35,054 nt of DNA from CAYYNQ01 sp964473105 (GTDB lineage: Bacteria > Sumerlaeota > Sumerlaeia > MVZB01): the NCBI GenBank assembly GCA_964473105.1, contig CAYYNQ010000081.1, positions 1 to 35,054 on the forward strand. Reading direction: 5' to 3'. The position numbers and the translations under genes are program-made. Position 1 is the first letter of the stretch. Every line of letters begins with the position of its first letter. Positions 25,874-34,114 of the stretch are shown one piece after another. The notes below the pieces were generated by a model. The model saw nothing but the letters and a program-made list of their open reading frames with translations. It was not told the DNA's origin and made no database searches.

Positions 25874-26826
25874 CAATTCTCCTGTGTGTTGACGGGTAGG
25901 GCAGGTCAGGTCATTGTGTTCGGGAATCCGGGACCACCCGACGATGAATACGGCCCTATACTTTTAACATAAAGCCGAAATCCAAAATATTAAAAAGTGA
26001 TTGGAGGAGTTGTCGGCGCGATTCCCCATTTCGCATAAAAATTGCCGTGCCATAATTCCAAAAGATCATTGATATTAAAAGACTTATTACCAAATCAAGG
26101 GATCGAGTCAAACTTTTGGGAAGTTCATGAGCCTGTTCTGAACGAATTCAAGTATGAGAACTTCCCCAAATCCTTGGATGCATGTGGGCGGGGTTTCAGG
26201 CAGAACATGGGTCGGTGGCTGTTCGGGATCGCCGGTTTTCTTCTAATGGCCGTGATTCCTGCTATGGGCAATGTCCTCTAATATGGACCAGTTATCACGC
26301 ATCAAGGGCCATCCATAAGTTGCTCGGTGATAGACGAAGGAGTATGAGTTGGGGGAGACGTGGTTTTATTTTGATACACTGATAGGCCATTTTGGAAAAA
26401 ACTGACCATGGACGGGCTGTAGAGCCGGGTTTACGGAGAGACGATGCCTTCCGATTAGGGATTTGACGGCCGATTTTCATGGAAAGACTTGATACGGGGG
26501 AGAATGATATTTTTTAGAAAGACATTTGGGATCTGGCAGGCTCTCCCGATAAGTTGCTCGGATTTGGGGTTCGAGGCGATTTATGGAAAGACGGTCTACA
26601 GGTGCCTGCGCCATAGCCTGACATGTATCTTCAATCTGCAAGCTGCTGGGAATGTTTATTATCCCGAAACCATACCGGACTTGTAAAATCCATGCCGATA
26701 AATAATGTCCCGGACCTGCTGAAAAAAACGTAGCTACGCCAATGGGTCGCGATAATTGATTCTCGTGTCCCTTGGAAATACGATCACGAAGTTGGTCACG
26801 GGAGAGATTGGATTGCCAATGCCAAG
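25874..26826. other. Gene-free region between dxs and ddl
   Basis: About 950 bp, one of the two longest gaps here. It should hold the dxs promoter (A/T-rich stretch around 25965-26000). Open frames on the + strand near 26042-26281 and 26489-26686 have no recognisable protein content, although the first ends in a short hydrophobic stretch. A perfect 10-bp palindrome CGTAGCTACG lies at 26729-26738 next to an A7 run, so leftward transcripts leaving ddl would read a small hairpin followed by T7. Confidence 0.5.
26722..26740 (-). terminator. Possible ddl terminator (palindrome plus T7)
   Basis: Reading leftward: GGCGTAGCTACG followed by TTTTTTT, about 90 nt after the ddl stop. The stem is at most three or four base pairs once a loop is allowed, so it is weak; the T tract is the main argument. 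Confidence 0.25.
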
Positions 26827-27897
26827 CTAATCATGGGCGGAGGAATCGATCATCAGTGACAGAAGAGCGGGTAATTGGATCCCTGCGGCGGTGGCGCCCT
26901 GTGGGATCAGGCTGTTCGTGGTGAATCCTGGGATTGTGTTGACCTCCAGAATGATCGGGTGTTCCGAATCGGCGATAAAATCCACCCTTGAAAACCCACG
27001 GCAGTTGAGTGCCCCATGGGCGCGGTGTGCAAGTTTCTGGAGGTGCATGCCGAGTTCTGGTTCAATATTCGCCGGCGTTATTTCACGGCTGATCCCGGGC
27101 TCATATTTCGCCTCGTAGTCGAAAAATCGCCCTGTGGGCGGGATGATTTCCGTGACAGGCAACGGGGTTGGCTGTCCATTCTGTTCAATGATCCCGCAAC
27201 TGAACTCCCTGCCGGGGATGTACTTTTCGATCATGACTTCGCGATCGATCAGAAGCGCCCCCTCGATTGCAGATGATAGTTTGTCCGCCTCATCCACAAC
27301 GGTGATTCCAATGCTGGACCCGCCCCTTGCTGGTTTGACGACCAGTGGAAGGCCGGGGGATTCGAGTAAGCATTCCGTCTGGCCGAGCATTTCATGGTTC
27401 ATGACCACAGACGGGGCGATTGGCAGTCCTGCGGCATTGAGTACCGCCTGACAACGGGGTTTGTCCATTGCCAGTGCCGAGGCCGCCGCACCCGAACCTG
27501 TGTATGGGATCCGGGCCAGGTCGAGCGTGCCCTGCAGTTTTCCATCCTCACCATTTTGACCATGCAACATGATCAGGACCAGATCGACGGCATCTTCAAC
27601 CAATTTCCCGATGGCATCAGAGAATGGAAGGATCCCAACAGCAGATTCATCCGTGTTCATCTCCCATAAGGATGCTTTTTCGATCCGGGACTTGAGTGAA
27701 TCGGGATTGGATATGGGGGGGTGGAACACCCACTCGCCATCGGTGTTGATATAGACGGGGGAAACCCTGAATTTTCTGAGGGGATGCAAATCCTTCATGG
27801 CCTGTCCGATATTAGCTGCCGATTGAATAGAAACTTCGTGCTCAGGCGATACTCCCCCAAACAGCAGGGCAAGATTATGTGGGTTATCGGTCGGCAC
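26827..27897 (-). CDS. ddl: D-alanine--D-alanine ligase
   Basis: 356 residues, ATP-grasp fold. It makes the D-Ala-D-Ala dipeptide of peptidoglycan in the cytoplasm. Seen: LALLFGGVSPEHEVSIQSA (N-terminal substrate loop), LHGQNGEDGKLQGTLDLA, YTGSGAAASALAMDK, VVKPARGGSSIGITVV (ATP-binding), EKYIPGREFSCGI and the Mg-binding end FSRVDFIAD plus EVNTIPGFTTNSLIP. The start codon is GTG at 27897, with AAAGG about 9 nt upstream. Its presence together with dapA and lysA shows that a DAP-type cell wall is likely made. Confidence 0.95.
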   Translation of the reverse strand: MPTDNPHNLALLFGGVSPEHEVSIQSAANIGQAMKDLHPLRKFRVSPVYINTDGEWVFHPPISNPDSLKSRIEKASLWEMNTDESAVGILPFSDAIGKLVEDAVDLVLIMLHGQNGEDGKLQGTLDLARIPYTGSGAAASALAMDKPRCQAVLNAAGLPIAPSVVMNHEMLGQTECLLESPGLPLVVKPARGGSSIGITVVDEADKLSSAIEGALLIDREVMIEKYIPGREFSCGIIEQNGQPTPLPVTEIIPPTGRFFDYEAKYEPGISREITPANIEPELGMHLQKLAHRAHGALNCRGFSRVDFIADSEHPIILEVNTIPGFTTNSLIPQGATAAGIQLPALLSLMIDSSAHD

Positions 27898-27974
27898 TGC
27901 ACAGGGCCTTTATATGTGAAAGGATCATCATATTATGTCCATGCCTGAGTCATGTAAAAATTTTGATGTCGATG

Positions 27975-28625
27975 TCAATCCGATTTCGCAGGGTAGAACT
28001 GACACCTGAAACCCCATACTTCAGAACCGGCTTCACGTGCCTTTCGTTCATAATTACTCAGCGTCTTGCACTTTTCGATATCCGGTGGGGGTATGACCCC
28101 AACGTCGAGCAGGTTCCAGCATTGGAGGTCACGAAAGAGGGTGATGGCACGATTAAAATACCAGGCCACATCTGTTTTGACTCGGAATTCACCCCCTGGA
28201 GTCATGATTTTTTCCAGAAGGGGGGGAAGGCGACCTGAAAGGATTCGATATTTGGCATGTTTTCTCTTGGGCCAAGGGTCGCTGAAATAACAGTAAAGGC
28301 GATCAACAGACCCATCAGGTATCCAACTTTCGAGTACATCAAAGGCATTGGCGGGTGTTGTGCGTACATTTTTTAGTCCGGCGCGGTGACAGCGACGGAC
28401 CATCTTCCAGTAGAATTTCAACTCCTTTTCGATACCAAGATAATTGGTCGAACTGTTACGCGATGCTACATGCTCAAGGAAATATCCGTTCCCCGTGCCA
28501 ATCTCAACCGCGTTCGGTCCAGACCGACCGAAGACCAGTTTCCAATCGAAGAATTTACCTGAATACTGAGGTTTAAGATGAAGTTCGAGGGCCTCCTCGG
28601 GGATGGGTTTATGGGCTCGGGTCAT
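27975..28625 (-). CDS. trmB: tRNA (guanine-N7-)-methyltransferase
   Basis: 216 residues. TrmB puts m7G at position 46 of tRNA using SAM. Seen: the SAM loop AVEIGTGNGYFLEH (39-52), YLGIEKELKF, the family signature YFSDPWPKRKHAKYRIL (116-120 DPWPK) and FRVKTDVAWYF, with SNYERKAREAG at the C-terminus, matching the T-x-Y-E-x-K motif (Ser for Thr). ATG at 28625 follows AAGG closely. It lies 77 bp before the ddl start on the same strand. Confidence 0.94.
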   Translation of the reverse strand: MTRAHKPIPEEALELHLKPQYSGKFFDWKLVFGRSGPNAVEIGTGNGYFLEHVASRNSSTNYLGIEKELKFYWKMVRRCHRAGLKNVRTTPANAFDVLESWIPDGSVDRLYCYFSDPWPKRKHAKYRILSGRLPPLLEKIMTPGGEFRVKTDVAWYFNRAITLFRDLQCWNLLDVGVIPPPDIEKCKTLSNYERKAREAGSEVWGFRCQFYPAKSD

Positions 28626-28940
28626 CTGCCTTATTGGGTTTTTTCGGCGTTTTGCAAAGGCTTCCGGTCTCGACTTGACTTGACGCTGCTGAGAAACCGG
28701 TCAAGCCATCACCATGCCTCAGTCCAATTATATTTGTCCAGTTAAAACCTTGACACCTTGAACGTTACATCGGTGGCATATAACCCAGAGAGTTCTTGCA
28801 CAGGCCTCTTCCAACCTGTCTGGATCAAGGATGTTCGTCCATGTGGCAAGTGAACTTTATCTTCCAAGTCCTGCGCAGGCAGGAATGGACCCTCCGTGAA
28901 AAGGTGTCGTTACCGTTGCAGTGAATGTGGAGTTTTTTAA
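28626..28940. other. Divergent gap between trmB and the RsbW-like gene
   Basis: About 315 bp. On the + strand there are TTGACA (28750-28755) and TTGAAC (28758-28763), then TATAAC (28779-28784); the spacings (23 and 15) are both off the optimum, so this is only a weak promoter hint. No gene is recognised. Confidence 0.35.
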
Positions 28941-29719
28941 ATGGCCGTGTCCTCTTTGAGAGGTGACCTTCCTGTTGGCGTCGGCAGTCCAGCGGAAAGC
29001 GACTTTTCGACCGAATTGATAATGCTTGGCCACCTGTTGTTCCGGGGCAAACTGGTGCAGGGGAGCATTGCCGATGCAGTACATCAGGCATACGGGTCGC
29101 AACCATCGACGGAAATGGAAACACCCAGCCAGCTAGACGAACCGGGATGTTTGCACCCGGCCCTCACGGAAGATGTGGATATTCTCGGGCTGCGGAACCG
29201 GTATCCTGCCACGGGTGGTCAGCGGGTCCGTTATGCGTGTAACATGACAGGTCCCCAGGCCGTGAAGCCGTCCCCGACCCTGTCCATGGAAATACCTACC
29301 CGACCCGGCCAGGAATATAGTGTGGCAAGCAGAATCCGCCACTTTTCTCGTGTGCATGGATATGGTTGTGTCGAGGCAGGCCGGATCAGTACGGCTGTGC
29401 TGGAGGGGGGGCTCAATGCAATTGAACACAGTTTCGATTTGGATTATGGCGTCAAGGTGCGGCTGAGTGTGGGCGATATGTCGATGGAGATCGTCGTTGA
29501 AAACCATGGTATCCCTTTTGACTTGTCTGGCGGATTGGGACAGACGTGCGGACCCGGAAGTGTTGTATGTCGGGGCGCGGTCGGGGGATTTCGCTTATGA
29601 TGCGATTCATGGATGACGTCAGGTATGAACCTCTTGAGCAGGGGACCCGTCTGATACTGACCCGGAAAGGAGCGTTACATATAGATGCAGCGATGGCGAA
29701 TCCATCGGAACTCGAGTAG
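28941..29719 (+). pseudogene. RsbW/SpoIIAB-like anti-sigma ATPase with a frameshift in the domain
   Basis: The GHKL ATPase domain starts at about 29286 (MEIPTRPGQEYSVASRIRHF, as in RsbW-type proteins) and shows the N-box AVLEGGLNAIEHS and VENHGIPFDL. The frame then drifts and stops at 29600. The rest continues in the -1 frame: GRGRGISLMMRFMDDVRYEP and EQGTRLILTR, i.e. the G2 box and final strands, up to TAG at 29717-29719. The break lies between about 29540 and 29570. RsbW-type proteins bind and inhibit sigma factors and phosphorylate an anti-anti-sigma partner. The 115 codons before 29286 resemble nothing I know; ATG at 29286 could be the true start. Sequencing error or real decay. Confidence 0.72.
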
Positions 29720-29798
29720 ATGCGCCGGGATCAAGGGATAATACTTCATGTCATCATCTTGGCCTGGACATGTGAGATGGGCTGAAAGCCGGTCATGA

Positions 29799-29812
29799 AA
29801 AAGCCAGCTTTT
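29799..29812. terminator. Possible bidirectional terminator between RsbW-like gene and cutA
   Basis: AAAAGC-CA-GCTTTT, flanked by A on the left and TCTTATTCT on the right, lies between two converging genes. The stem is short (5-6 bp) and poor in G/C. Confidence 0.3.
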
Positions 29813-29831
29813 CTTATTCTGGTCATCCGGT

Positions 29832-30167
29832 TCAGCCTTGAGCCGTGGGGGCCGGCCCCAGGTATGAATTGAGCCATGAGAGATAACCCTGAGACCCTTG
29901 TGTGATCGGGACTGAGATGATTTCCGGGACATCATAGTGATGCATTGCACGGATGTTATTCTCCAGTTCCTCGTATAGGTCCCCGCGTGACTTGATGAAC
30001 AGTAGGTATTCTCGTGATTTTTCTCTCTTCCCCTGCCAGGTGTAGTGGCTATGGACAGGTCCTGAGACCTGAATACATGCCGCGAGTCTCCTTTCCAGCA
30101 GTGTTTCGATGATCTGTTCTGCGGATTCGAGTGTATCCGTGGTGGTGATAACCTGGATCATATTCAT
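29832..30167 (-). CDS. cutA: CutA1 family divalent-ion tolerance protein
   Basis: 111 residues, the usual size of this trimeric ferredoxin-like protein. Seen: VITTTDTLESAEQIIETLLERRLAACIQV (ACxxV motif), the SHYTWQGK strand, EEYLLFIKS-type strand (here REYLLFIKSR) and HHYDVPEIISVPITQGSQGYLSWL at the C-terminus. The family was linked to copper tolerance in E. coli, but its function is uncertain. ATG at 30167, preceded by a G-rich stretch. It lies 60 bp after the large membrane protein. Confidence 0.94.
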   Translation of the reverse strand: MNMIQVITTTDTLESAEQIIETLLERRLAACIQVSGPVHSHYTWQGKREKSREYLLFIKSRGDLYEELENNIRAMHHYDVPEIISVPITQGSQGYLSWLNSYLGPAPTAQG

Positions 30168-30227
30168 ATCAATCCCCCCCTGTTTGCAGATTCGGATTGT
30201 CGATGTGATGGGCGAGAAATACCCTGC

Positions 30228-32174
30228 TTAACGTATCTTGTTGTAAAGCGGAAGCGACAAACGGGCGGCATGATTGATCACAGGCTGGTTCCCGGCCGTA
30301 TTACGCACCCAGATGTTGAACTGTAGCCCGCTCCAAACCCTGATCCAGTCATGATCTTTCAGAAGCGCGTTGACCCTCCATGTTACCGGGATCATCATGG
30401 TCTGGATATCCCAGCGGTCAAGTACCTCCTGCCAGGGATAATAAAGTCCAGCCGCTTCAACCCCGGCCTTTCGGATATCTTCTTTTGTCCATGCTTGCGT
30501 GACGGCATGCTCCTCCCGAATGATAATTCCGCTAAAGACATCGTATCGGTTGTCCGTAAACAATCTGTATTTTTCGGGTGCAAGTCGCCAAATCAAGTAA
30601 CCCGCATAATTTCCACCGTTGAAGAGCCGTTTGGGTAGCCCGGCACGGATGATGAAGTCGACCGCACGTTGGGGGTAGGGTTCGCCCTCGTACAGACCGT
30701 CCGGCACGGGGGGGTCAATGACCCAGGCGATTTCCGAGGTATTAATCAGAGTCGGCTGGGTTGCGTGGCCCTTGATCAGTAAATGGTTGCGTTTGTGGTA
30801 AGACAGGCCCTCGAGTGGGGGGCGCCATGGGTCAGGCAGCTTTCCGGAGATTGCTCTGGCCACACCATTAAAGATCCAGAACTCCGCTGTGACTGCAATG
30901 ATAAGTAGTCCTATCCAGGAGAATCTGGATGTCCTCCAGGCGCGATTGTGGAATCCCTCTTCTTTTGTGCTCACTTGGGGCCTGAGTTTCTGGTAGCGGC
31001 CCGACAGTTTTTCAGCCCACTGGTCAAGTCCCCAGGCTAGTGTTGGGAGGATCATGATGGCCATGAGGGGCAGGTGTCTGACGTGGTGAAGGGCCTGTTG
31101 TGTGAAAAAACACATTAACAGGGCGTGTGCAATCCAGCCCGGCGCACCAGACCGATATGCAGCGAGCGTCACAACTGGCAGTGCCACTGCCGTTTGGATC
31201 CATGCGGTGGTGGTCATCGAATAACCCTCCTGGCTTAAAGGGAAATTCAGGGTGAAATGAATCACGGGCAGGATGATTGCCGTCAGGATCCACCCTGCCC
31301 ATTTCGTTGGACGCAGGGCTATGCCCGCCATCAGCAGAATCACCACCTCCAAAACACGTACGAAATGCCAGTCGGGAGGTTGTAGTTCACCGATTGTGTT
31401 CATCAGGTAGGTATCACCCAAGACCCGGTTGAAAATCATCAGCAGTTTATAACCATAGGGGTTGATCATTACAGCCAGACAACATGTGATTCCCAGGATG
31501 GTGATATTAATTAAATTTTTAAGTGCCCTGCCGTCAGAGGCAGTTCTGTGCGTCGGGAATAGCGCTGTGGCCAAGGAGTCAAGCCAGAATGCGCCAATCA
31601 TGACGAGGCCAGCCATCCAGCCGCCATGAAGGTTAGACCAGAGTGCAAACACTGGGATCATCACCCAGATCCAGGGCCTCTTCTGGTGGCCGGCTCGCCA
31701 CTGGATAAGCAGCCAGAACATTAGGGCAAGAAGAAAATACGTTATGAATATGGGTCTTGGATAAAATGTCCTGCGCGCAAGCGCAACGGCAATCATGACC
31801 GCAAGTGCCGCCCATACCGGATCGTTAACATAACGGGCCAGAAGCAGTCCGAAGCCGGCAAAAGCCAGGAGGATACAGATGCTTTTGACAAGAATGACCG
31901 TGCGGATACCTCCCCATCCGATACGGTCCCCCTGTTCATGAACAAACCACATCCCAACCTGGGCAAGCCATTCATGATTATGCCATTCGATATGATCCGC
32001 AGTGTAAGTGAAGATATCATGTTCAGGCAGCGACCGGTGTTCCATGATCCATTTTCCGGTCTTGAGGTGCCACCATTCATCATGCGATGATCGCAGGGGA
32101 GTGAATGAGAACGAGAATGCGGTCCATGCCGCGGCAAGGAATGCGATGAACGCGACCAAGCGTGTTAAGTTCAT
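30228..32174 (-). CDS. Multi-pass GT-C-like membrane protein (predicted glycosyltransferase family)
   Basis: 648 residues from MNLTRLVAFIAF. About ten to twelve hydrophobic segments fill residues 1 to about 460, followed by a soluble C-terminal region. The first loop carries SSHDEWWHLKTGKW (D32-E33) and HDIFTYTA with WHNHEWLAQV, the pattern seen in GT-C-like bacterial membrane proteins (acidic pair after the first helix). The C-terminal part has NGGNYAGYLIWRL and RLFTDNRYDVF, also common to this family. I infer transfer of a sugar from a polyprenyl-phosphate donor on the outer face of the inner membrane; substrate unknown. The frame extends to 32351, but MNLTRLV begins at a membrane start and GGA lies upstream; 32195 is another option. 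Confidence 0.7.
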   Translation of the reverse strand: MNLTRLVAFIAFLAAAWTAFSFSFTPLRSSHDEWWHLKTGKWIMEHRSLPEHDIFTYTADHIEWHNHEWLAQVGMWFVHEQGDRIGWGGIRTVILVKSICILLAFAGFGLLLARYVNDPVWAALAVMIAVALARRTFYPRPIFITYFLLALMFWLLIQWRAGHQKRPWIWVMIPVFALWSNLHGGWMAGLVMIGAFWLDSLATALFPTHRTASDGRALKNLINITILGITCCLAVMINPYGYKLLMIFNRVLGDTYLMNTIGELQPPDWHFVRVLEVVILLMAGIALRPTKWAGWILTAIILPVIHFTLNFPLSQEGYSMTTTAWIQTAVALPVVTLAAYRSGAPGWIAHALLMCFFTQQALHHVRHLPLMAIMILPTLAWGLDQWAEKLSGRYQKLRPQVSTKEEGFHNRAWRTSRFSWIGLLIIAVTAEFWIFNGVARAISGKLPDPWRPPLEGLSYHKRNHLLIKGHATQPTLINTSEIAWVIDPPVPDGLYEGEPYPQRAVDFIIRAGLPKRLFNGGNYAGYLIWRLAPEKYRLFTDNRYDVFSGIIIREEHAVTQAWTKEDIRKAGVEAAGLYYPWQEVLDRWDIQTMMIPVTWRVNALLKDHDWIRVWSGLQFNIWVRNTAGNQPVINHAARLSLPLYNKIR

Positions 32175-32432
32175 CTGTTTTTCCAGTTGCCCCATAATTC
32201 TATTTTGGCCGATCCCATGCCTAATTTGAAGACCGGAATATTGTGGAGATGTCCGGAAGCGGGTTGTTCTGCCCGCCTGGCCGCCAATTTTCAGGGGATT
32301 AGGGGATCTTGACCACGGGGGGAACCAGGGCACCCAGCATCCCTGCGCCATCTATAATCAGATGGAATACGTGCGGACCAGTGGATTTGTGTTTTCGTCG
32401 TGTCCTTGAATTATGGGCATGATCAGGGATCA

Positions 32433-33302
32433 TTATAATCCACCTCGGATATCCATCCAGCCGCCCAGAAACATAAGAATACTGATCCATCCGTTAACCG
32501 TGAGAAAGGCACGATTCATGCGTGAAAGATCGACCGGCGTAATGATGGATTGTTCATAGACCAGCATCATGGAAGTCAACGCGACAGCCGTCAGATAGAA
32601 TATTCCCAAGTCTGCGGTTATACCCGTGATCATGAAGGTGGTCAAGGCTGTCATGTGGCATAGTGCTGATACTGCAAGTGCCTTGCGCACCCCGATTCGT
32701 GAAGGCAGTGAGTGCAGCCCGTGTTTTGTGTCGAACATGGCATCCTGGCAGGAATAGATGATGTCGAATCCTGCCACCCATGCCATGACGCCCAACCCAA
32801 GCATGAACGGAAGCGGATCAATGCTGCCCCTGATTCCGATCCAAGCGCCGACTGGTGCAAGTCCAAGGGCTGCTCCCAGAACAAAATGAGTGTAACGTGT
32901 AAATCGCTTTGTCAGTGAATATCCGAGCAGGATCACCAGACACAGGGGTGAAAGGTAAAACGCCATTCGGTTCAGCATGGCGGCAGACACGATAAATCCC
33001 AGGGAGCAACAGACCCAGAAGCCGATTACAAAATGCCGGTTCAGCCGCCTGGATGCAAGCGGCCAGTTTCTTGTCCTGGGATTCAACGTGTCGAAACGTT
33101 GATCTGCCAGACGATTGAACGACATCGCAGAGCTACGGGCAAAAATGCATGCAAGAATGGTCCATGTCAGTTGCCATGCGTTTGGCCAGCCTCCGGCCGC
33201 CAAGACTGCCCCCAGTAGCGCAAAGGGGAGTGCGAAGATGGTGTGGGAAAACCGAATCAGTTCCAGTGTCAGACTGAACCTGTTTAGCATGGAGTCATTC
33301 AT
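32433..33302 (-). CDS. UbiA/MqnP-like prenyltransferase
   Basis: 289 residues, eight to nine membrane segments. Two aspartate motifs bind Mg-diphosphate: SFNRLADQRFD (N63, D67, D71) and FDIIYSCQDAMFDTKHGLHS (D180, D187, D191). The second is typical of the 4-hydroxybenzoate or futalosine-pathway (MqnP) enzymes that attach a prenyl chain to the quinone ring in the inner membrane. I cannot tell ubiquinone from menaquinone use. The ATG at 33302 has GGGAG 9 nt upstream and overlaps the Pal-like gene by 8 bp, implying coupled translation. The longer frame to 33461 would cover that gene and is rejected. Confidence 0.88.
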   Translation of the reverse strand: MNDSMLNRFSLTLELIRFSHTIFALPFALLGAVLAAGGWPNAWQLTWTILACIFARSSAMSFNRLADQRFDTLNPRTRNWPLASRRLNRHFVIGFWVCCSLGFIVSAAMLNRMAFYLSPLCLVILLGYSLTKRFTRYTHFVLGAALGLAPVGAWIGIRGSIDPLPFMLGLGVMAWVAGFDIIYSCQDAMFDTKHGLHSLPSRIGVRKALAVSALCHMTALTTFMITGITADLGIFYLTAVALTSMMLVYEQSIITPVDLSRMNRAFLTVNGWISILMFLGGWMDIRGGL

Positions 33303-34089
33303 CGAGTTCCACTCCCGACAGTTTTGGTTCAACCACCGGGGTTCCAGGCGGTGGATCTGGGTGTTGGAATTGCCGGATGGGCGGGTCCAGCCCTGCGGGA
33401 AGGATATAACCCTTGAGTTCCACGCGATTGTTGATTCTTCTGGCATTTGGCGATACTTCATTCAATCCGGGACGGTCACGGCCGTAGCTGATGTTAAGAA
33501 GGCGGTCCTTCTGGATTCCTTGCATTTCAAGGAACTGCTTGACGTTCTTTGCACGGGTCTGGCCGAGGTTATAGGCATAGCCTGCCCCAACCTGGACTCC
33601 GGTATGTCCCTCCAGAATAAACCATATGCCGGGATTCTGGATGATCCATTTTGCGTGCGCGGTAAGCTGTCTGCGTGCAATTTTATCGAGAGTTGACATG
33701 CCAGGCTGGAAACGAATGGGTTGAAGAGCTTTGACAGGTCTCGGTGTGTAGAAGGACCCGGGAGATGATCCGGTCTCTGAGTTCGGAATTCTTGCGGTGA
33801 CGATTCGTCGGTTCGGTGGGGTAGCGCTGCCGGTTGGATTACTGGACTGGAGCGGAGGGTCCTCGACGAGTTCGAACGTCGGCGGGGAGCGGTCATCTTT
33901 CCGGACCGCCTGGGTATTCAGGTCATGTTCGATCCTGCGACAGGCAGTTGGGCCTCCCAGCAGGACAAGCACGGCTACCAGTATCCCCCCCATTGCTGGG
34001 GATACGCGGAGGAAGGCTGATTTCCGAGCGGAGCGGGGAAGAATATCTTTCATCGTTTTGGCTGGTGATGAGGATTGGCAGCGGATCAT
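33295..34089 (-). CDS. pal: OmpA/Pal-like peptidoglycan-associated protein
   Basis: 264 residues. A hydrophobic segment ends at Cys50 (VLLGGPTAC), a possible but imperfect lipobox; a Pro/Ser-rich linker (51-118) follows, then an OmpA-like domain (about 120-228) with FILEGHTG, YNLGQTRAKNVKQFL, LLNISYGRDRP and NRVEL. The usual EGHTD/EGHAD aspartate, which contacts diaminopimelate in OmpA/Pal domains, is Gly164 here. The C-terminal tail is proline-rich. tolB lies 25 bp upstream, so this is the Pal of the Tol-Pal envelope system. Start at 34089 was taken for its weak GGA and proximity to tolB; ATG at 34053 (MKDILPRS) is possible. Confidence 0.85.
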   Translation of the reverse strand: MIRCQSSSPAKTMKDILPRSARKSAFLRVSPAMGGILVAVLVLLGGPTACRRIEHDLNTQAVRKDDRSPPTFELVEDPPLQSSNPTGSATPPNRRIVTARIPNSETGSSPGSFYTPRPVKALQPIRFQPGMSTLDKIARRQLTAHAKWIIQNPGIWFILEGHTGVQVGAGYAYNLGQTRAKNVKQFLEMQGIQKDRLLNISYGRDRPGLNEVSPNARRINNRVELKGYILPAGLDPPIRQFQHPDPPPGTPVVEPKLSGVELDE

Positions 34090-34114
34090 AATTTCCGGTC
34101 AGTGGCGCGGGCCA

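Noticed and set aside
26042..26281. 79-codon + strand frame with a hydrophobic end
   Set aside because: No ribosome site, no resemblance to a family, and the hydrophobic stretch is at the very C-terminus; probably chance.
28900..28940. Frame reading a CxxxCxxC zinc-ribbon-like end just before the RsbW-like gene
   Set aside because: It follows an in-frame stop closely and has no start; too short to support.
29560..29600. Programmed -1 frameshift in the RsbW-like gene
   Set aside because: No X-XXY-YYZ heptamer in the right register, and the frame change must occur upstream of the G-rich run because GRGRG is already in the new frame.
33303..33461. N-terminal extension of the UbiA-like protein
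   Set aside because: It would be read out of frame through the Pal-like gene, while a good ribosome site supports the start at 33302.
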